From the NCBI RefSeq assembly GCF_003633725.1, contig NZ_RBIJ01000006.1, forward strand, positions 62,001 to 126,000: DNA of 64,000 nucleotides. The letters run 5' to 3'. This stretch comes from Brockia lithotrophica (lineage in GTDB: Bacteria > Bacillota > Bacilli > Thermicanales > DSM-22653). The position numbers and the translations under genes were made by a program. Numbering within the stretch: the stretch's first letter is position 1; the number at the start of each line of letters is the position of its first letter. Below the pieces are notes generated by a model that was not told where the DNA came from, made no database searches, and saw only the letters and a list, made by a program, of their open reading frames with translations. Shown piece by piece: positions 41,852 to 49,911 of the stretch.

Positions 41852-42802
41852 GTGTCGGAAACCCACCACGTGGTAATCGTCGGCGGCGGTGCGGCGGGGA
41901 TCGGAGCGTCCTTAGGTCTCGCCTCCTTGGGCATCCCCCACCTCCTCGTAGAGCGAGGAGAGTTGGGGGGACAACTCCACGCCGTCGGAGGACTTTTGCG
42001 CGACGTCCCGGGCGCCGAGGACGTCGAAGCCGAACGGTTGTGCGACCTTTGGCGCCGTCGCCTCGACGCGGCAGGAGTTCCCGTCCTCCGAACGGAGGTC
42101 GCGTACGTCGACGTACAACCCGACGCCGAGGCGCGCTACGCCTTGCACCTCGCGGGAAGCGGAGAAGTTCTCCGCACGCGGATCCTCCTTCTCGCCACAG
42201 GTGCCTCGCCGCGCCGCCTCGGAATTCCTGGGGAGGAACTCGTTCCGGAGGCTTACACCCTCTCTACGAGCCGAAACCCGGAACGCTTTGCAGGACTCCA
42301 CGTGGCCATCGTCGGCGGAGGCGACCGCGCCCTGGAAGGCGGCCTCAACCTCCTCCCTCACGCACGGCAGATCACGCTCATCACCCGCAGCCGACGCCTC
42401 AGGGGGCGGCCGGCGTGGGCGGAGCGGCTCGTTTCCGCACGGCACGTCACGTGGCGGCCCGAAACCCGCCTCGTCCGCATCGCGCGCGACGCGGACGGCA
42501 CCCTCCTCCTCACCCTCGCACCCGAAGGCGCCCCCGAAGAGGTCCTCCGCGTCGACGCCCTCCTCCTCCGCCTCGGCATGGCTGCCCACGTTCCCCCCCT
42601 CGGCGAGGCCATCGCCTCCGCCCTCGAGCGCCGCGAAGACGGATCCCTGCGCACGGGAGAAGGGGGCGAAACCTCCTTGGTGGGAGTATACGCCGCGGGC
42701 GACGTGGCCACGCCTTCTCCGTTTCGCAGCGTGGCCAACGCCTGGGCTCAGGGCCTTCGGGCGGCCAAAGCCATCGCTCTAAAGCTTTGGGAACGTCGAT
42801 GA
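41852..42802 (+). CDS. Thioredoxin reductase-like flavoprotein without a redox CxxC
   Basis: A 316-residue FAD/NAD(P)-binding protein. The FAD loop VVIVGGGAAGIGASLGLA and ERGELGGQL are at the N-terminus, LLATGASPRRLGIPGE is central, the second nucleotide-binding loop is VAIVGGGDRALEGGLNLL, and GVYAAGDV closes the fold. The catalytic C-x2-C of thioredoxin reductase is absent; the region reads TLSTSRNPERFAG. This resembles ferredoxin/bacillithiol-disulfide-type relatives, but the electron acceptor is unknown. GTG 41852 follows GGAGGG. Confidence 0.82.
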   Translation: MSETHHVVIVGGGAAGIGASLGLASLGIPHLLVERGELGGQLHAVGGLLRDVPGAEDVEAERLCDLWRRRLDAAGVPVLRTEVAYVDVQPDAEARYALHLAGSGEVLRTRILLLATGASPRRLGIPGEELVPEAYTLSTSRNPERFAGLHVAIVGGGDRALEGGLNLLPHARQITLITRSRRLRGRPAWAERLVSARHVTWRPETRLVRIARDADGTLLLTLAPEGAPEEVLRVDALLLRLGMAAHVPPLGEAIASALERREDGSLRTGEGGETSLVGVYAAGDVATPSPFRSVANAWAQGLRAAKAIALKLWERR

Positions 42803-42837
42803 ACTCCCACGCACATGCGAAGCGCGGAGGAAGTCGC

Positions 42838-43338
42838 ATGTACCCGCACACGTTTTCCGACCGCTTGGGCAATCGAATCGAACTCGTCTGGGAAGAAAGC
42901 GGAAAAGGGCTTCCGCCCGAAGCCCCCACCGACGTACTCGTGGTCCCCCAGTTGGGCAGGGGGCTCGTTTTCACCCGCCACCGAACCCGGGGAATCGAAC
43001 TTCCCGGAGGAAAAATCCACCCCGGGGAGCCACCCCTTCTTGCGGCGGCGCGGGAAGCCTACGAGGAGGCGGGGATTTCCTTCCGCGCGCTCCGCAGAAT
43101 CGGAGCCTACCGGATTCGCGCTCCGGAAGGGACCCTCCTCCACGTAAAAATCGTCTTTTGGGGAGAGGTAGACGCCCTCCTGCCGTTTCCCGCGGCGAGC
43201 GACGGCCTGGAGGCCTTGGTCTACCCGGAGCCGCCGTCTCCCCCCCTCCCCGTCCCTCCGTTCAGCCCGTACCTAGGGGACGACCTGTACGCCCACATCC
43301 TCACCTACGGGAGGAAAAAAGGTTGGCTCCCCCCGTGA
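42838..43338 (+). CDS. Nudix hydrolase (YtkD-like)
   Basis: A 166-residue Nudix protein with the complete box GGKIHPGEPPLLAAAREAYE-EAGI (G-x5-E-x7-REU-x-EE-x-GU). The preceding LVFTRHRTRGIELPGG and overall layout resemble Bacillus YtkD, which acts on 8-oxo-dGTP and RNA 5' ends. ATG 42838 follows GGAGGAAG; an upstream ATG at 42799 overlaps the previous stop. Substrate uncertain. Confidence 0.87.
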   Translation: MYPHTFSDRLGNRIELVWEESGKGLPPEAPTDVLVVPQLGRGLVFTRHRTRGIELPGGKIHPGEPPLLAAAREAYEEAGISFRALRRIGAYRIRAPEGTLLHVKIVFWGEVDALLPFPAASDGLEALVYPEPPSPPLPVPPFSPYLGDDLYAHILTYGRKKGWLPP

Positions 43339-43359
43339 AGCGTCGCCGCCCAAGGCGGA

Positions 43360-45390
43360 TTACGGAGCCGTCCCTTGGAAAACCCCGAGCTTCGCCCCCG
43401 TTTCTAGGGCGCGCCGGGCAAACCCTTGAGCCTCCCGAAAACGCCCATCCCAGAAGGCGTTTTCCGCCTCCATGAGCCACCGGCCGACCTCCGGCACGTC
43501 GAAACGGTAGGCGTTGAGGTGAAGGACGACCCGCTCCGCCTCCCGAAGGGCCTGAAGGTCGGCGTGCGTCTCTTCTTCCACGGCCTCGACGAGATCGAGG
43601 TACGTCCGAAACTCCTCCTTCACCTTGGCGAGGTCGAGGGGACGCAAGGAAAGACGCCCTTCCCATGTGGGGAGCTCCTGCTCGAGGGTGGCGATGCGCT
43701 CGTGGTACGGCGTGCGGTCCGTGTAAAAGACGCGCTCGATCTCCTGTGCGAGGCGGCGAAGTCGCGAACCGACCTCTTCGAGCCGGCGCCGGATCTCGGC
43801 TTCTTCACGGGAAATCCCATCCAGCCACTCGAGAAACGCGCGCATCCCCCGTCTCCCCTCTGCACTGGCCTCGAGAAGCTGGCGGAGGGACGCCTCGGCT
43901 TGGCGGAATTCTCTCGCGCGCACCTGCCCTTCCGCCGCTTCGCGGCCGCGCAGCAGGGATTCGTACTCCGCCGCCCGTGCGGCCAGCTCCGGCCGCACCT
44001 CTGCGGGCAAGATGTACCGCTCCTGGAGCCTTTCTACGAGCGCGGCGGCGGCGGCGAGGAGCTCGCGAAACTCGTCCAGCTCTTCTCGAAGGGCCGCCAA
44101 TTGCCCGTCCACCTTCGCCCGCCGATTCCGTTCCGCGGTGAGGAGCTCCTCGAGGAGCTCCTTCCTCCGCGCAAAGGCCTCTCCTACGTCGCGGAGCGAA
44201 GGAAGGTCCCCGCGGTCCCAGAGCGGAGGCAGGCGATGCCAGAGGAGCTTCATCGCCCGGAGGTGCTCTTCTGCCTCTCCTGCCTCGGCCAACGGGGCGA
44301 CTTCCGTGAGCGCCTGCAGTTCGGCTTCGAGACGCTTGATCGCTTCCGGCATCTCCCCTTCGATTTTTTCGCCCCAGGCCACGAGTTGGCGCACCTCGTC
44401 TCGAATTTCGCCATAGGCGTTCCGCAGGCGGCGGAGCGTTTCGGGCAGAGGCGGTCGGCCTTCGTTCCACCGGAGGGCGAGATCGGCGACTTCCTTCTGC
44501 AAGGCGGTCCGCCGCTCCTCAAGCCGCGTAAGGCGTAAGCCGAGCTTTGCACGGACTTCGGTAAGCAAAGCTGCGGTACGCTCGTCCTCCTCTACGAGTG
44601 CCCGCAATTCCCCCCCACCCGAAGCGGCCGCGTTTCCGAAGGAGAAGCGGGTGGACAACGCCGGGACCGATGCGGACGCACGGGCTTCGCCCTCCGCTTC
44701 TTCCCGTTCGTCCACCGCACGGGATACCTCGCGCTCCTTTGTCGGGGACTCTCCGCCTTCCGCCGCACGTGTTTCTTCTCGCGAAGGCTGCGAAGAGGGG
44801 GTACCGCCGTCCTCCCTTGTCACGGCTGCCTCGGTTCTGGGAGGACGCACCACCGACGGGGGCAAGACGAGGTAACGTCCGCCTTCTTCGAGCAAGCCTC
44901 GGGCAAACGCGATCGCCGATTCCAACGCGAATACCTTGCGAAAGAACCCGGCCGCCTGTGCGCGCGCGAGTTCTTCGACGGCCTCCGGAATGGAACGCGT
45001 CCGAAAGTCTTCGATCCGGTGAAGGAACGCCTCCCGACGGAGAAGGAGGGTCGGATCTCCTTCCAACTCCTCCCCTTCTCGAGGAAAGAGGTCCTTTTCT
45101 ACCTTTTTCATGGCCTCCTCGAGAAAGCGGAGCTCCTCGAGGAGCTCGGCAGCTTCTTCTTCTAAGGAGCGCTTCTTTCGCCACATTCCGTAGGGCAAGG
45201 TGGCGAGAAGGAGAAAGGCCAAGGAAAAGAACAGGATCCCAGGCCAAGAGGTAAACACCGCCCGAAGCCCTTCCCCTCCGATCGGCATCGTGCCGAGGGG
45301 AGCGAGAAGGGGCGTAAGGACTTTGCCCTCGCGCACCGACGCCGTACCCCGGCCGCTCTTTCCCGCCCGTTTTGCCTTCCTTCGAGCCAT
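43360..45390 (-). CDS. ezrA: EzrA-like septation ring protein
   Basis: A 676-residue protein with one N-terminal membrane helix (WPGILFFSLAFLLLATLPYG, ~49-68) and long coiled-coil repeats to the end. The C-terminal block AERVVLHLNAYRFDVPEVGRWL...AFWDGRFREAQGFARRALE aligns with the conserved EzrA C-terminus. EzrA restrains FtsZ assembly and links it to cell-wall enzymes. A variable Glu/Ser/Pro-rich insert is at ~175-255, longer than in Bacillus (~560 residues). ATG 45390 follows GGGAGGGAGA. The position near nifS-thiI and rpsD-tyrS matches Bacillus. Confidence 0.8.
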   Translation of the reverse strand: MARRKAKRAGKSGRGTASVREGKVLTPLLAPLGTMPIGGEGLRAVFTSWPGILFFSLAFLLLATLPYGMWRKKRSLEEEAAELLEELRFLEEAMKKVEKDLFPREGEELEGDPTLLLRREAFLHRIEDFRTRSIPEAVEELARAQAAGFFRKVFALESAIAFARGLLEEGGRYLVLPPSVVRPPRTEAAVTREDGGTPSSQPSREETRAAEGGESPTKEREVSRAVDEREEAEGEARASASVPALSTRFSFGNAAASGGGELRALVEEDERTAALLTEVRAKLGLRLTRLEERRTALQKEVADLALRWNEGRPPLPETLRRLRNAYGEIRDEVRQLVAWGEKIEGEMPEAIKRLEAELQALTEVAPLAEAGEAEEHLRAMKLLWHRLPPLWDRGDLPSLRDVGEAFARRKELLEELLTAERNRRAKVDGQLAALREELDEFRELLAAAAALVERLQERYILPAEVRPELAARAAEYESLLRGREAAEGQVRAREFRQAEASLRQLLEASAEGRRGMRAFLEWLDGISREEAEIRRRLEEVGSRLRRLAQEIERVFYTDRTPYHERIATLEQELPTWEGRLSLRPLDLAKVKEEFRTYLDLVEAVEEETHADLQALREAERVVLHLNAYRFDVPEVGRWLMEAENAFWDGRFREAQGFARRALETGAKLGVFQGTAP

Positions 45391-45587
45391 TCTCCCTCTC
45401 CCTCCCCCTCACCCGTTCCCCGCTTTCCTCCGCCGCGCTTCCCGTTTCCCGGACTGCGGACCCAATTGTCGAAATCGAAGCGTTCGCACGGAACTCTTCG
45501 CGTATTGGGTTCGACGCCCAACACCGCGGTTCCTGCTTTGTCGAGAGGGATGCACGGGTTCTCGGAAATTGGGGCGGAAGGGGGCGC

Positions 45588-46490
45588 CTACGGCTGTTCG
45601 ATGCCCAAAAGATCGGGAAACTGCACTTCCCGGTCGAACGCGTGAAAGCGCAACGCCAAGGTGTGCACTTCTTCCTCAGGAGAAAACGCCGCCCCTTCCG
45701 GAGGCTCGAGGTGGACCCGCTCCTCGTACCGGAGTTCCACGGGATTTCGGGTTTCGGCGTCGAGAACGAGGAGGTACCGCGCTCCAACCGTCGGCGGGGG
45801 AGAGGGTGGCTCCGGAGAAAGGGGGGCGGAAAGGCGGACTCTCGACCCGGTAGGAGTTCCCGCCGCCCGGTCGCGGGCGAGAGCGGTGCCGTCGAGGAGG
45901 ATCTCCCAAACCTCGCGGTTTTCGCGGGAAGACCCACGGGTTACCGGGGTGACGCGGACGGCGTAGCGCACGAGACGTTCCGCATGGTCTCGGGGATCCC
46001 AACGCGATAGCTCTTCGCGGGCGACGCCCTGTTCTTCGGAAGAGACCGGGCGCCAGGCGGCCTCGTCGGCGAACCGCATGTACGTCCGCCCCTCCCGTTC
46101 GAAAAAGGCGACCTCGTCGTAAGGGGCGACTTCCTGCGCCTCCGCCTTTGCCTCGGGCGTTCCGCTCACGACGGCGACGGAAAATCCTCGGGAGGGATCG
46201 TGAACGCCCGTGAGGCGAGCCGCGAGGACGGGGTATCCCTCTTTCGTGCGAACCTCCACCTCGCCGGAAACGGTGTAGCTCTTTTCGGACAAAAGGCGCA
46301 GAGGATCGACAATTCTCTCGAGATTTTCGACGTGCGCGGACCTCTCAATCCCTGAAGGCATACCGTCCGCACGCGCGGTCCCGAGGAAATGCCGCTCTCC
46401 GGGACGCGCGAACGCCTCGCTCCCCAACGCGAGGACAAAGAGTGCTCCCAAGATAAAGGGAAAGAAGCGCCGCGCCGACGAAGATCCCAT
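45588..46490 (-). CDS. Hypothetical secreted protein
   Basis: A 300-residue protein with a signal peptide (RRFFPFILGALFVLALGSEAFA) and a beta-rich mature region (YTVSGEVEVRTKEGYPVLAARLTG ... RYLLVLDAETRNPVELRYEERVHL) reminiscent of the LolA/LppX-type fold, but without a lipobox. Not recognised with confidence. ATG 46490 is 10 bases from GGGGAGG. It sits between the MBL gene and ezrA on the same strand. Confidence 0.65.
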   Translation of the reverse strand: MGSSSARRFFPFILGALFVLALGSEAFARPGERHFLGTARADGMPSGIERSAHVENLERIVDPLRLLSEKSYTVSGEVEVRTKEGYPVLAARLTGVHDPSRGFSVAVVSGTPEAKAEAQEVAPYDEVAFFEREGRTYMRFADEAAWRPVSSEEQGVAREELSRWDPRDHAERLVRYAVRVTPVTRGSSRENREVWEILLDGTALARDRAAGTPTGSRVRLSAPLSPEPPSPPPTVGARYLLVLDAETRNPVELRYEERVHLEPPEGAAFSPEEEVHTLALRFHAFDREVQFPDLLGIEQP

Positions 46491-46547
46491 TTTCCCCATT
46501 CCTCCCCTTCCGAAGGTTCGTCCGTACTTTCCCCAAAACGCACGAAT

Positions 46548-47495
46548 TTATGCCCTCTCGGAAAGGGGAGGTCGGCGAACGCGGTCGGAAGGCAGGAGCC
46601 GAGCACGCGGAGAACCAGAGGGACGCATCTCCCATTCGAGTCGGAACACGCCCTCCCGGACGAGGACGTCGAGGTACAGGGCGACCTCGACGGTCGTCTT
46701 TGCCGGATCCTTCCGTACCGCGCGAGGGAAGAGTTCCCGGGCAACTTCAAAAGGCGTCCCGGGGCGGCGCACGCGGTCACGCAAGAGGAAGAGCCGGTCG
46801 TCCACCTGCCGGACGACGTGGCGGAGCACCGCCCTCCCTTCTTCCACGGGTTCTCCGTGGCCAGGATACAGGACGAAATCCCCGAGGGATTCGATCTTTC
46901 GTAAGGAATCCCGAAGGGCGGCGAGGAGGTTTGCCGAAAAGAGGGTGCCTTCGCCGGGCGAAAGGTAGGCGAGGGCGTCGTCGCAGGAAAGCGTAGGGAC
47001 GGAGCGGCCCGAAAGGAGGAGGTCGCCGGAAAGAAGCGCCCGGCGGCAAGGAAGGTAAACGCCCAGACCGTCCCACGTGTGTCCCGGGAGCGCGAGGAGC
47101 AGCGCCTCCTGCGCCTCGGGAAGGTACGACTCCTCCCCGACAAAACGCACCCCTTCCGGCGGGATTTCGATTTCCCGGGAAATACGGGCGCAGGGCGAAT
47201 CCGTACCGAGAACGTCGAGATCCAAAGACAAAGACCGCGAAACCGATGGGCGGGCGTACACAGGAATCCCCCGAAGCATCAAGGACCGCGCACCGCCGGC
47301 GTGGGCGGGGTGGCGGTGGGTAAGGACGATCCCCCGGAGATCTCCGAATCCCGAGACCGCGTCGAGCGGAAACATCCCGTACCCCGTATCGACGAGCCAC
47401 CGCACGTCTCCTCGCTTCAGGAGGTATGCGTTGGCGGGCGAGGCGGGCACCCCTCCGGCGGAGGGAGGAGGAAGAGAAAACCGACGAACGTCCAT
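46548..47495 (-). CDS. Metallo-beta-lactamase-fold hydrolase, variant metal site
   Basis: A 315-residue MBL protein. The first metal motif is THRHPAHAGG: the two histidines and the last histidine of H-x-H-x-D-H are present but the Asp is Ala. LLALPGHTWDGLGVYL, LLSGDLLL and LYPGHGEP supply the other ligands, and a C-terminal helical domain follows. With the second-metal Asp missing, it may bind a single metal or be altered in activity. ATG 47495 follows GGTGAT, 20 bases from an extended -10. Confidence 0.85.
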   Translation of the reverse strand: MDVRRFSLPPPSAGGVPASPANAYLLKRGDVRWLVDTGYGMFPLDAVSGFGDLRGIVLTHRHPAHAGGARSLMLRGIPVYARPSVSRSLSLDLDVLGTDSPCARISREIEIPPEGVRFVGEESYLPEAQEALLLALPGHTWDGLGVYLPCRRALLSGDLLLSGRSVPTLSCDDALAYLSPGEGTLFSANLLAALRDSLRKIESLGDFVLYPGHGEPVEEGRAVLRHVVRQVDDRLFLLRDRVRRPGTPFEVARELFPRAVRKDPAKTTVEVALYLDVLVREGVFRLEWEMRPSGSPRARLLPSDRVRRPPLSERA

Positions 47496-47514
47496 CGGCG
47501 ATCACCAAGCAAAG

Positions 47515-47523
47515 ATTGTACCA
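47515..47523 (-). promoter_or_regulatory. Extended -10 promoter of the MBL gene
   Basis: TGGTACAAT on the minus strand, 20 bases before the start codon. Confidence 0.6.
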
Positions 47524-47569
47524 GTTTGCCGGACGCGGCGAAGCGAAGCGGCGAAACCGCAGGGCAACC

Positions 47570-47598
47570 TTGACAAACCAAGGTCTACAAGGTATTCT
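47570..47598 (+). promoter_or_regulatory. Sigma-A promoter of rpsD
   Basis: A perfect -35 TTGACA, a 17-base spacer and TATTCT. It is one of the few promoters in the window with a consensus -35, as expected for a ribosomal protein gene. Confidence 0.82.
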
Positions 47599-47604
47599 GT
47601 ACGT

Positions 47605-47684
47605 TGTGACTCTACCGCCGGGAGACGAATGTACCCGCATACTGCGGTCGAAAGAGCAGTGCTTACGGAAAGGGGCAAAGACGT
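47605..47684 (+). promoter_or_regulatory. rpsD leader, possible S4 autoregulatory element
   Basis: The ~80-base leader carries short complementary segments. In Bacillus the rpsD leader folds to bind S4 and block its own translation. A homologous element is plausible but not proven from sequence alone. Confidence 0.35.
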
Positions 47685-48296
47685 ATGGCGCGCTACACGG
47701 GTCCGATTTGGCGGATCAGCCGCCGCCTGGGGATCTCTCTCACGGGAACGGGGAAGGAATTGCAAAAGCGGCCCTTCCCGCCCGGCCAGCACGGAGCCCA
47801 GTCCCAACGGCGGAAGCTGAGCGAATACGGCATGCAGCTTCAGGAAAAGCAGAAGCTGCGCTTCCTCTACGGCGTTCCCGAGAGGCAGTTCCACAACCTC
47901 TTCCGCAAGGCTTCGCGCATGCCCGGAAACACGGGAGAAAACTTCCTCATCCTCTTGGAACGGCGCCTCGACAACCTCGTGTTTCGCCTCGGCCTCGCCC
48001 GCACGAGGCGGCAGGCGAGGCAGCTCGTCACCCACGGACACATCACCGTCAACGGCCAACGCGTAAACATCCCCTCCTACCTCGTAAAGGTTGGGGACAC
48101 GATCGGCCTCACGGAAAAGGGAAAGCAGCTCCGCGTGGTGAAGGAAGCGTTGGCCGAGCGCGTGTATTTGCCCGAGTACCTCTCCTGGGACGAGGCGAAG
48201 CTCGAGGGCCGGTTGGAGCGCCTTCCATTGCGCGAAGAACTGCCGCAGGAGATCAACGAAACGCTCGTCGTCGAGTTTTACAGCCGCCGCGGATAA
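47685..48296 (+). CDS. rpsD: Ribosomal protein S4
   Basis: A 203-residue primary 16S rRNA-binding protein that nucleates small-subunit assembly. It has [19 protein letters not shown] at the start, the S4 signature [27 protein letters not shown] (S4 RNA-binding domain, ~95-155), and the ending [13 protein letters not shown] 47685 follows AAAGGGG. Convergent with tyrS, as in Bacillus. Confidence 0.98.
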   Translation: MARYTGPIWRISRRLGISLTGTGKELQKRPFPPGQHGAQSQRRKLSEYGMQLQEKQKLRFLYGVPERQFHNLFRKASRMPGNTGENFLILLERRLDNLVFRLGLARTRRQARQLVTHGHITVNGQRVNIPSYLVKVGDTIGLTEKGKQLRVVKEALAERVYLPEYLSWDEAKLEGRLERLPLREELPQEINETLVVEFYSRRG

Positions 48297-48310
48297 CTCT
48301 CCCGAAGGAA

Positions 48311-48345
48311 AATCCCCCCGGAGCTTTCTCCGGGGGGATTTTTTT
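48311..48345. terminator. Terminator between rpsD and tyrS
   Basis: A perfect 13-bp stem (48311-48323 with 48328-48340), 4-base loop, then a T-tract on the plus strand; a TTTT on the minus strand makes it usable by tyrS too. Confidence 0.92.
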
Positions 48346-48363
48346 CGCCGCGCCGCAGGAACG

Positions 48364-49665
48364 TCACGGGCCCACATCCTGAGACAGACGGATCCGGCGG
48401 AAGTTCCGCCGACCCACTTGGACGACCTGCCCGTCGCGGGGAAAGATGCGGGCGCGGGGATCCTCGACGCGCACGCCGTCGACGCGCACCGCCCCCTGTT
48501 CGACGAAACGGCGCGCTTCGCTCGTCGAGGCGGCCAACCCGAGGCGCACGAGGAGGGACAAGAGGCCCATCCCGCCTTCGGGGATTTCCGCGGAAGGCAA
48601 CCACACCTCTTCGGGGTGTTCGGGAAGGTCGCGCCTTTGAAAGACGCGGGTGAAATGCTCTTCCGCCCGCCGCGCCGCTTCTTCCCCGTGGTACTGGGCG
48701 ACGATTCGCCGGGCTAGGTCCTTTTTGGCGTGCATGGGATGGACCGTCCCTGCCGCCATCCCTTCTTCCAGACGCCGTACCTCCTCCTCGGGCATGTCCG
48801 TAAGAAGGAGCGCGTACCGCGGTACGAGGAAGTCGGGGATGGACATGATCTTTCCGTACATTTCCTCGGGCGGTTCCTGAACCCCGACATAGTTCCCCAG
48901 GGACTTCGACATCTTGCGTACGCCGTCGAGGCCTTCGAGAAGGGGCATGAGCATGAGGATCTGCCCGGGCTGCCCGTAACTCTCTTGAAGGTGACGGCCC
49001 ACGAGGAAGTTGAACTTTTGGTCCGTCCCCCCGAGTTCCACGTCGCACCGAAGCACCACCGAATCGTACCCTTGAAGGAGGGGGTAAAGGAATTCGTGTA
49101 GGGCGATGGGGCGTCCGGACGCGAAGCGCTCGCGAAAGTCTTCGCGCTCCAACATTCGCGCCACGGTCATCCGGGACATGAGCTCGATCGTCTGGGCGAG
49201 GGTAAGGGGGGCAAGCCACGTAGCGTTAAAGTGCACCTCGACGCGCGAGACGTCGAGGACGCGGGAGAACTGTTCGAGGTAGGTGCGGGCGTTTTCCCGC
49301 ACTTCCTCTTCTGTGAGCGCGCGGCGCGTTTCGGAACGCCCTGTCGGATCGCCGATACGCCCCGTAAAGTCCCCGATCACGAGCTGTACGACGTGGCCGA
49401 GTTCCTGAAAGTCCTTGAGCTTGCGGAGGACGACGGTATGCCCCAGGTGGATGTCCGGAGCAGAGGGATCGAGGCCCAACTTCACCCGAAGGGGGCGGCC
49501 GTCGCGCACGCTCCGCGCCAGGCGAACGGCGAATTCTTCGAGCGGCGTAATCTCTGCTACCCCGCGAACTAGGCGCAAAAAGGCCTGCCTAAAGCGCTCG
49601 GCCGCCGCGGGTTCGAGGTTTTCCTCACGAATCACCTGCTCGAGTATGGCAGAAGCTTCCGGCAT
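48364..49665 (-). CDS. tyrS: Tyrosyl-tRNA synthetase
   Basis: A 433-residue class I synthetase. The ATP-binding HIGH motif reads HLGH (~80) in KLGLDPSAPDIHLGHTVVL, KMSKS is in VRKMSKSLGNYVG, tyrosine recognition is in LGGTDQKFNFLVGR, and a C-terminal S4 RNA-binding domain (ASTSEARRFVEQGAVRVDG) closes it. The sequence type (GDFTGRIGDPTGRS) is the type-2 subgroup. ATG 49665 has a weak ribosome site. The same frame stays open far upstream through the antisense of the PBP gene; that part is not coding. Confidence 0.95.
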   Translation of the reverse strand: MPEASAILEQVIREENLEPAAAERFRQAFLRLVRGVAEITPLEEFAVRLARSVRDGRPLRVKLGLDPSAPDIHLGHTVVLRKLKDFQELGHVVQLVIGDFTGRIGDPTGRSETRRALTEEEVRENARTYLEQFSRVLDVSRVEVHFNATWLAPLTLAQTIELMSRMTVARMLEREDFRERFASGRPIALHEFLYPLLQGYDSVVLRCDVELGGTDQKFNFLVGRHLQESYGQPGQILMLMPLLEGLDGVRKMSKSLGNYVGVQEPPEEMYGKIMSIPDFLVPRYALLLTDMPEEEVRRLEEGMAAGTVHPMHAKKDLARRIVAQYHGEEAARRAEEHFTRVFQRRDLPEHPEEVWLPSAEIPEGGMGLLSLLVRLGLAASTSEARRFVEQGAVRVDGVRVEDPRARIFPRDGQVVQVGRRNFRRIRLSQDVGP

Positions 49666-49826
49666 CCTCGACGTTTCCGGTTGGGGGTGATGCTCCCTCT
49701 CCTCCTGCGATGAAGCAAAAGAGCGTTCGCCGTTCACCCGCGTTCCTCTCCTTCTCCCTCTCCTACTCGCGACCCATCCTCTGACCGAAAAGCACGGGCG
49801 CCCTTGGGAAAAGATCGTCGGGCACA

Positions 49827-49835
49827 AGTATACCA
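49827..49835 (-). promoter_or_regulatory. Extended -10 promoter of tyrS
   Basis: TGGTATACT on the minus strand, giving a leader of about 155 bases. No T-box consensus is convincing in it. Confidence 0.55.
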
Positions 49836-49878
49836 AAGGCGGCCGAGGAGGGAAACGCGGCCCCCTCCAGAACAGACG

Positions 49879-49887
49879 TGGTATAAT
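49879..49887 (+). promoter_or_regulatory. Extended -10 promoter of the PBP gene
   Basis: TGGTATAAT, 25 bases before the start codon and divergent from the tyrS promoter. Confidence 0.65.
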
Positions 49888-49911
49888 GAACCCGCCAAAG
49901 GAGGGGTGCGG

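Noticed and set aside
42040-42800. Plus-strand open frame preceding the Nudix gene in the same frame
   Set aside because: It overlaps the TrxR-like gene in another frame and is an Arg/Pro-rich low-complexity translation, typical of GC-rich shadow frames.
49666-49826. Possible T-box riboswitch in the tyrS leader
   Set aside because: A GGGTGAAC-like stretch is present, but the T-box core (GGGTGGNACCGCG), a specifier loop and a terminator are not. The leader (~155 bases) is also short.
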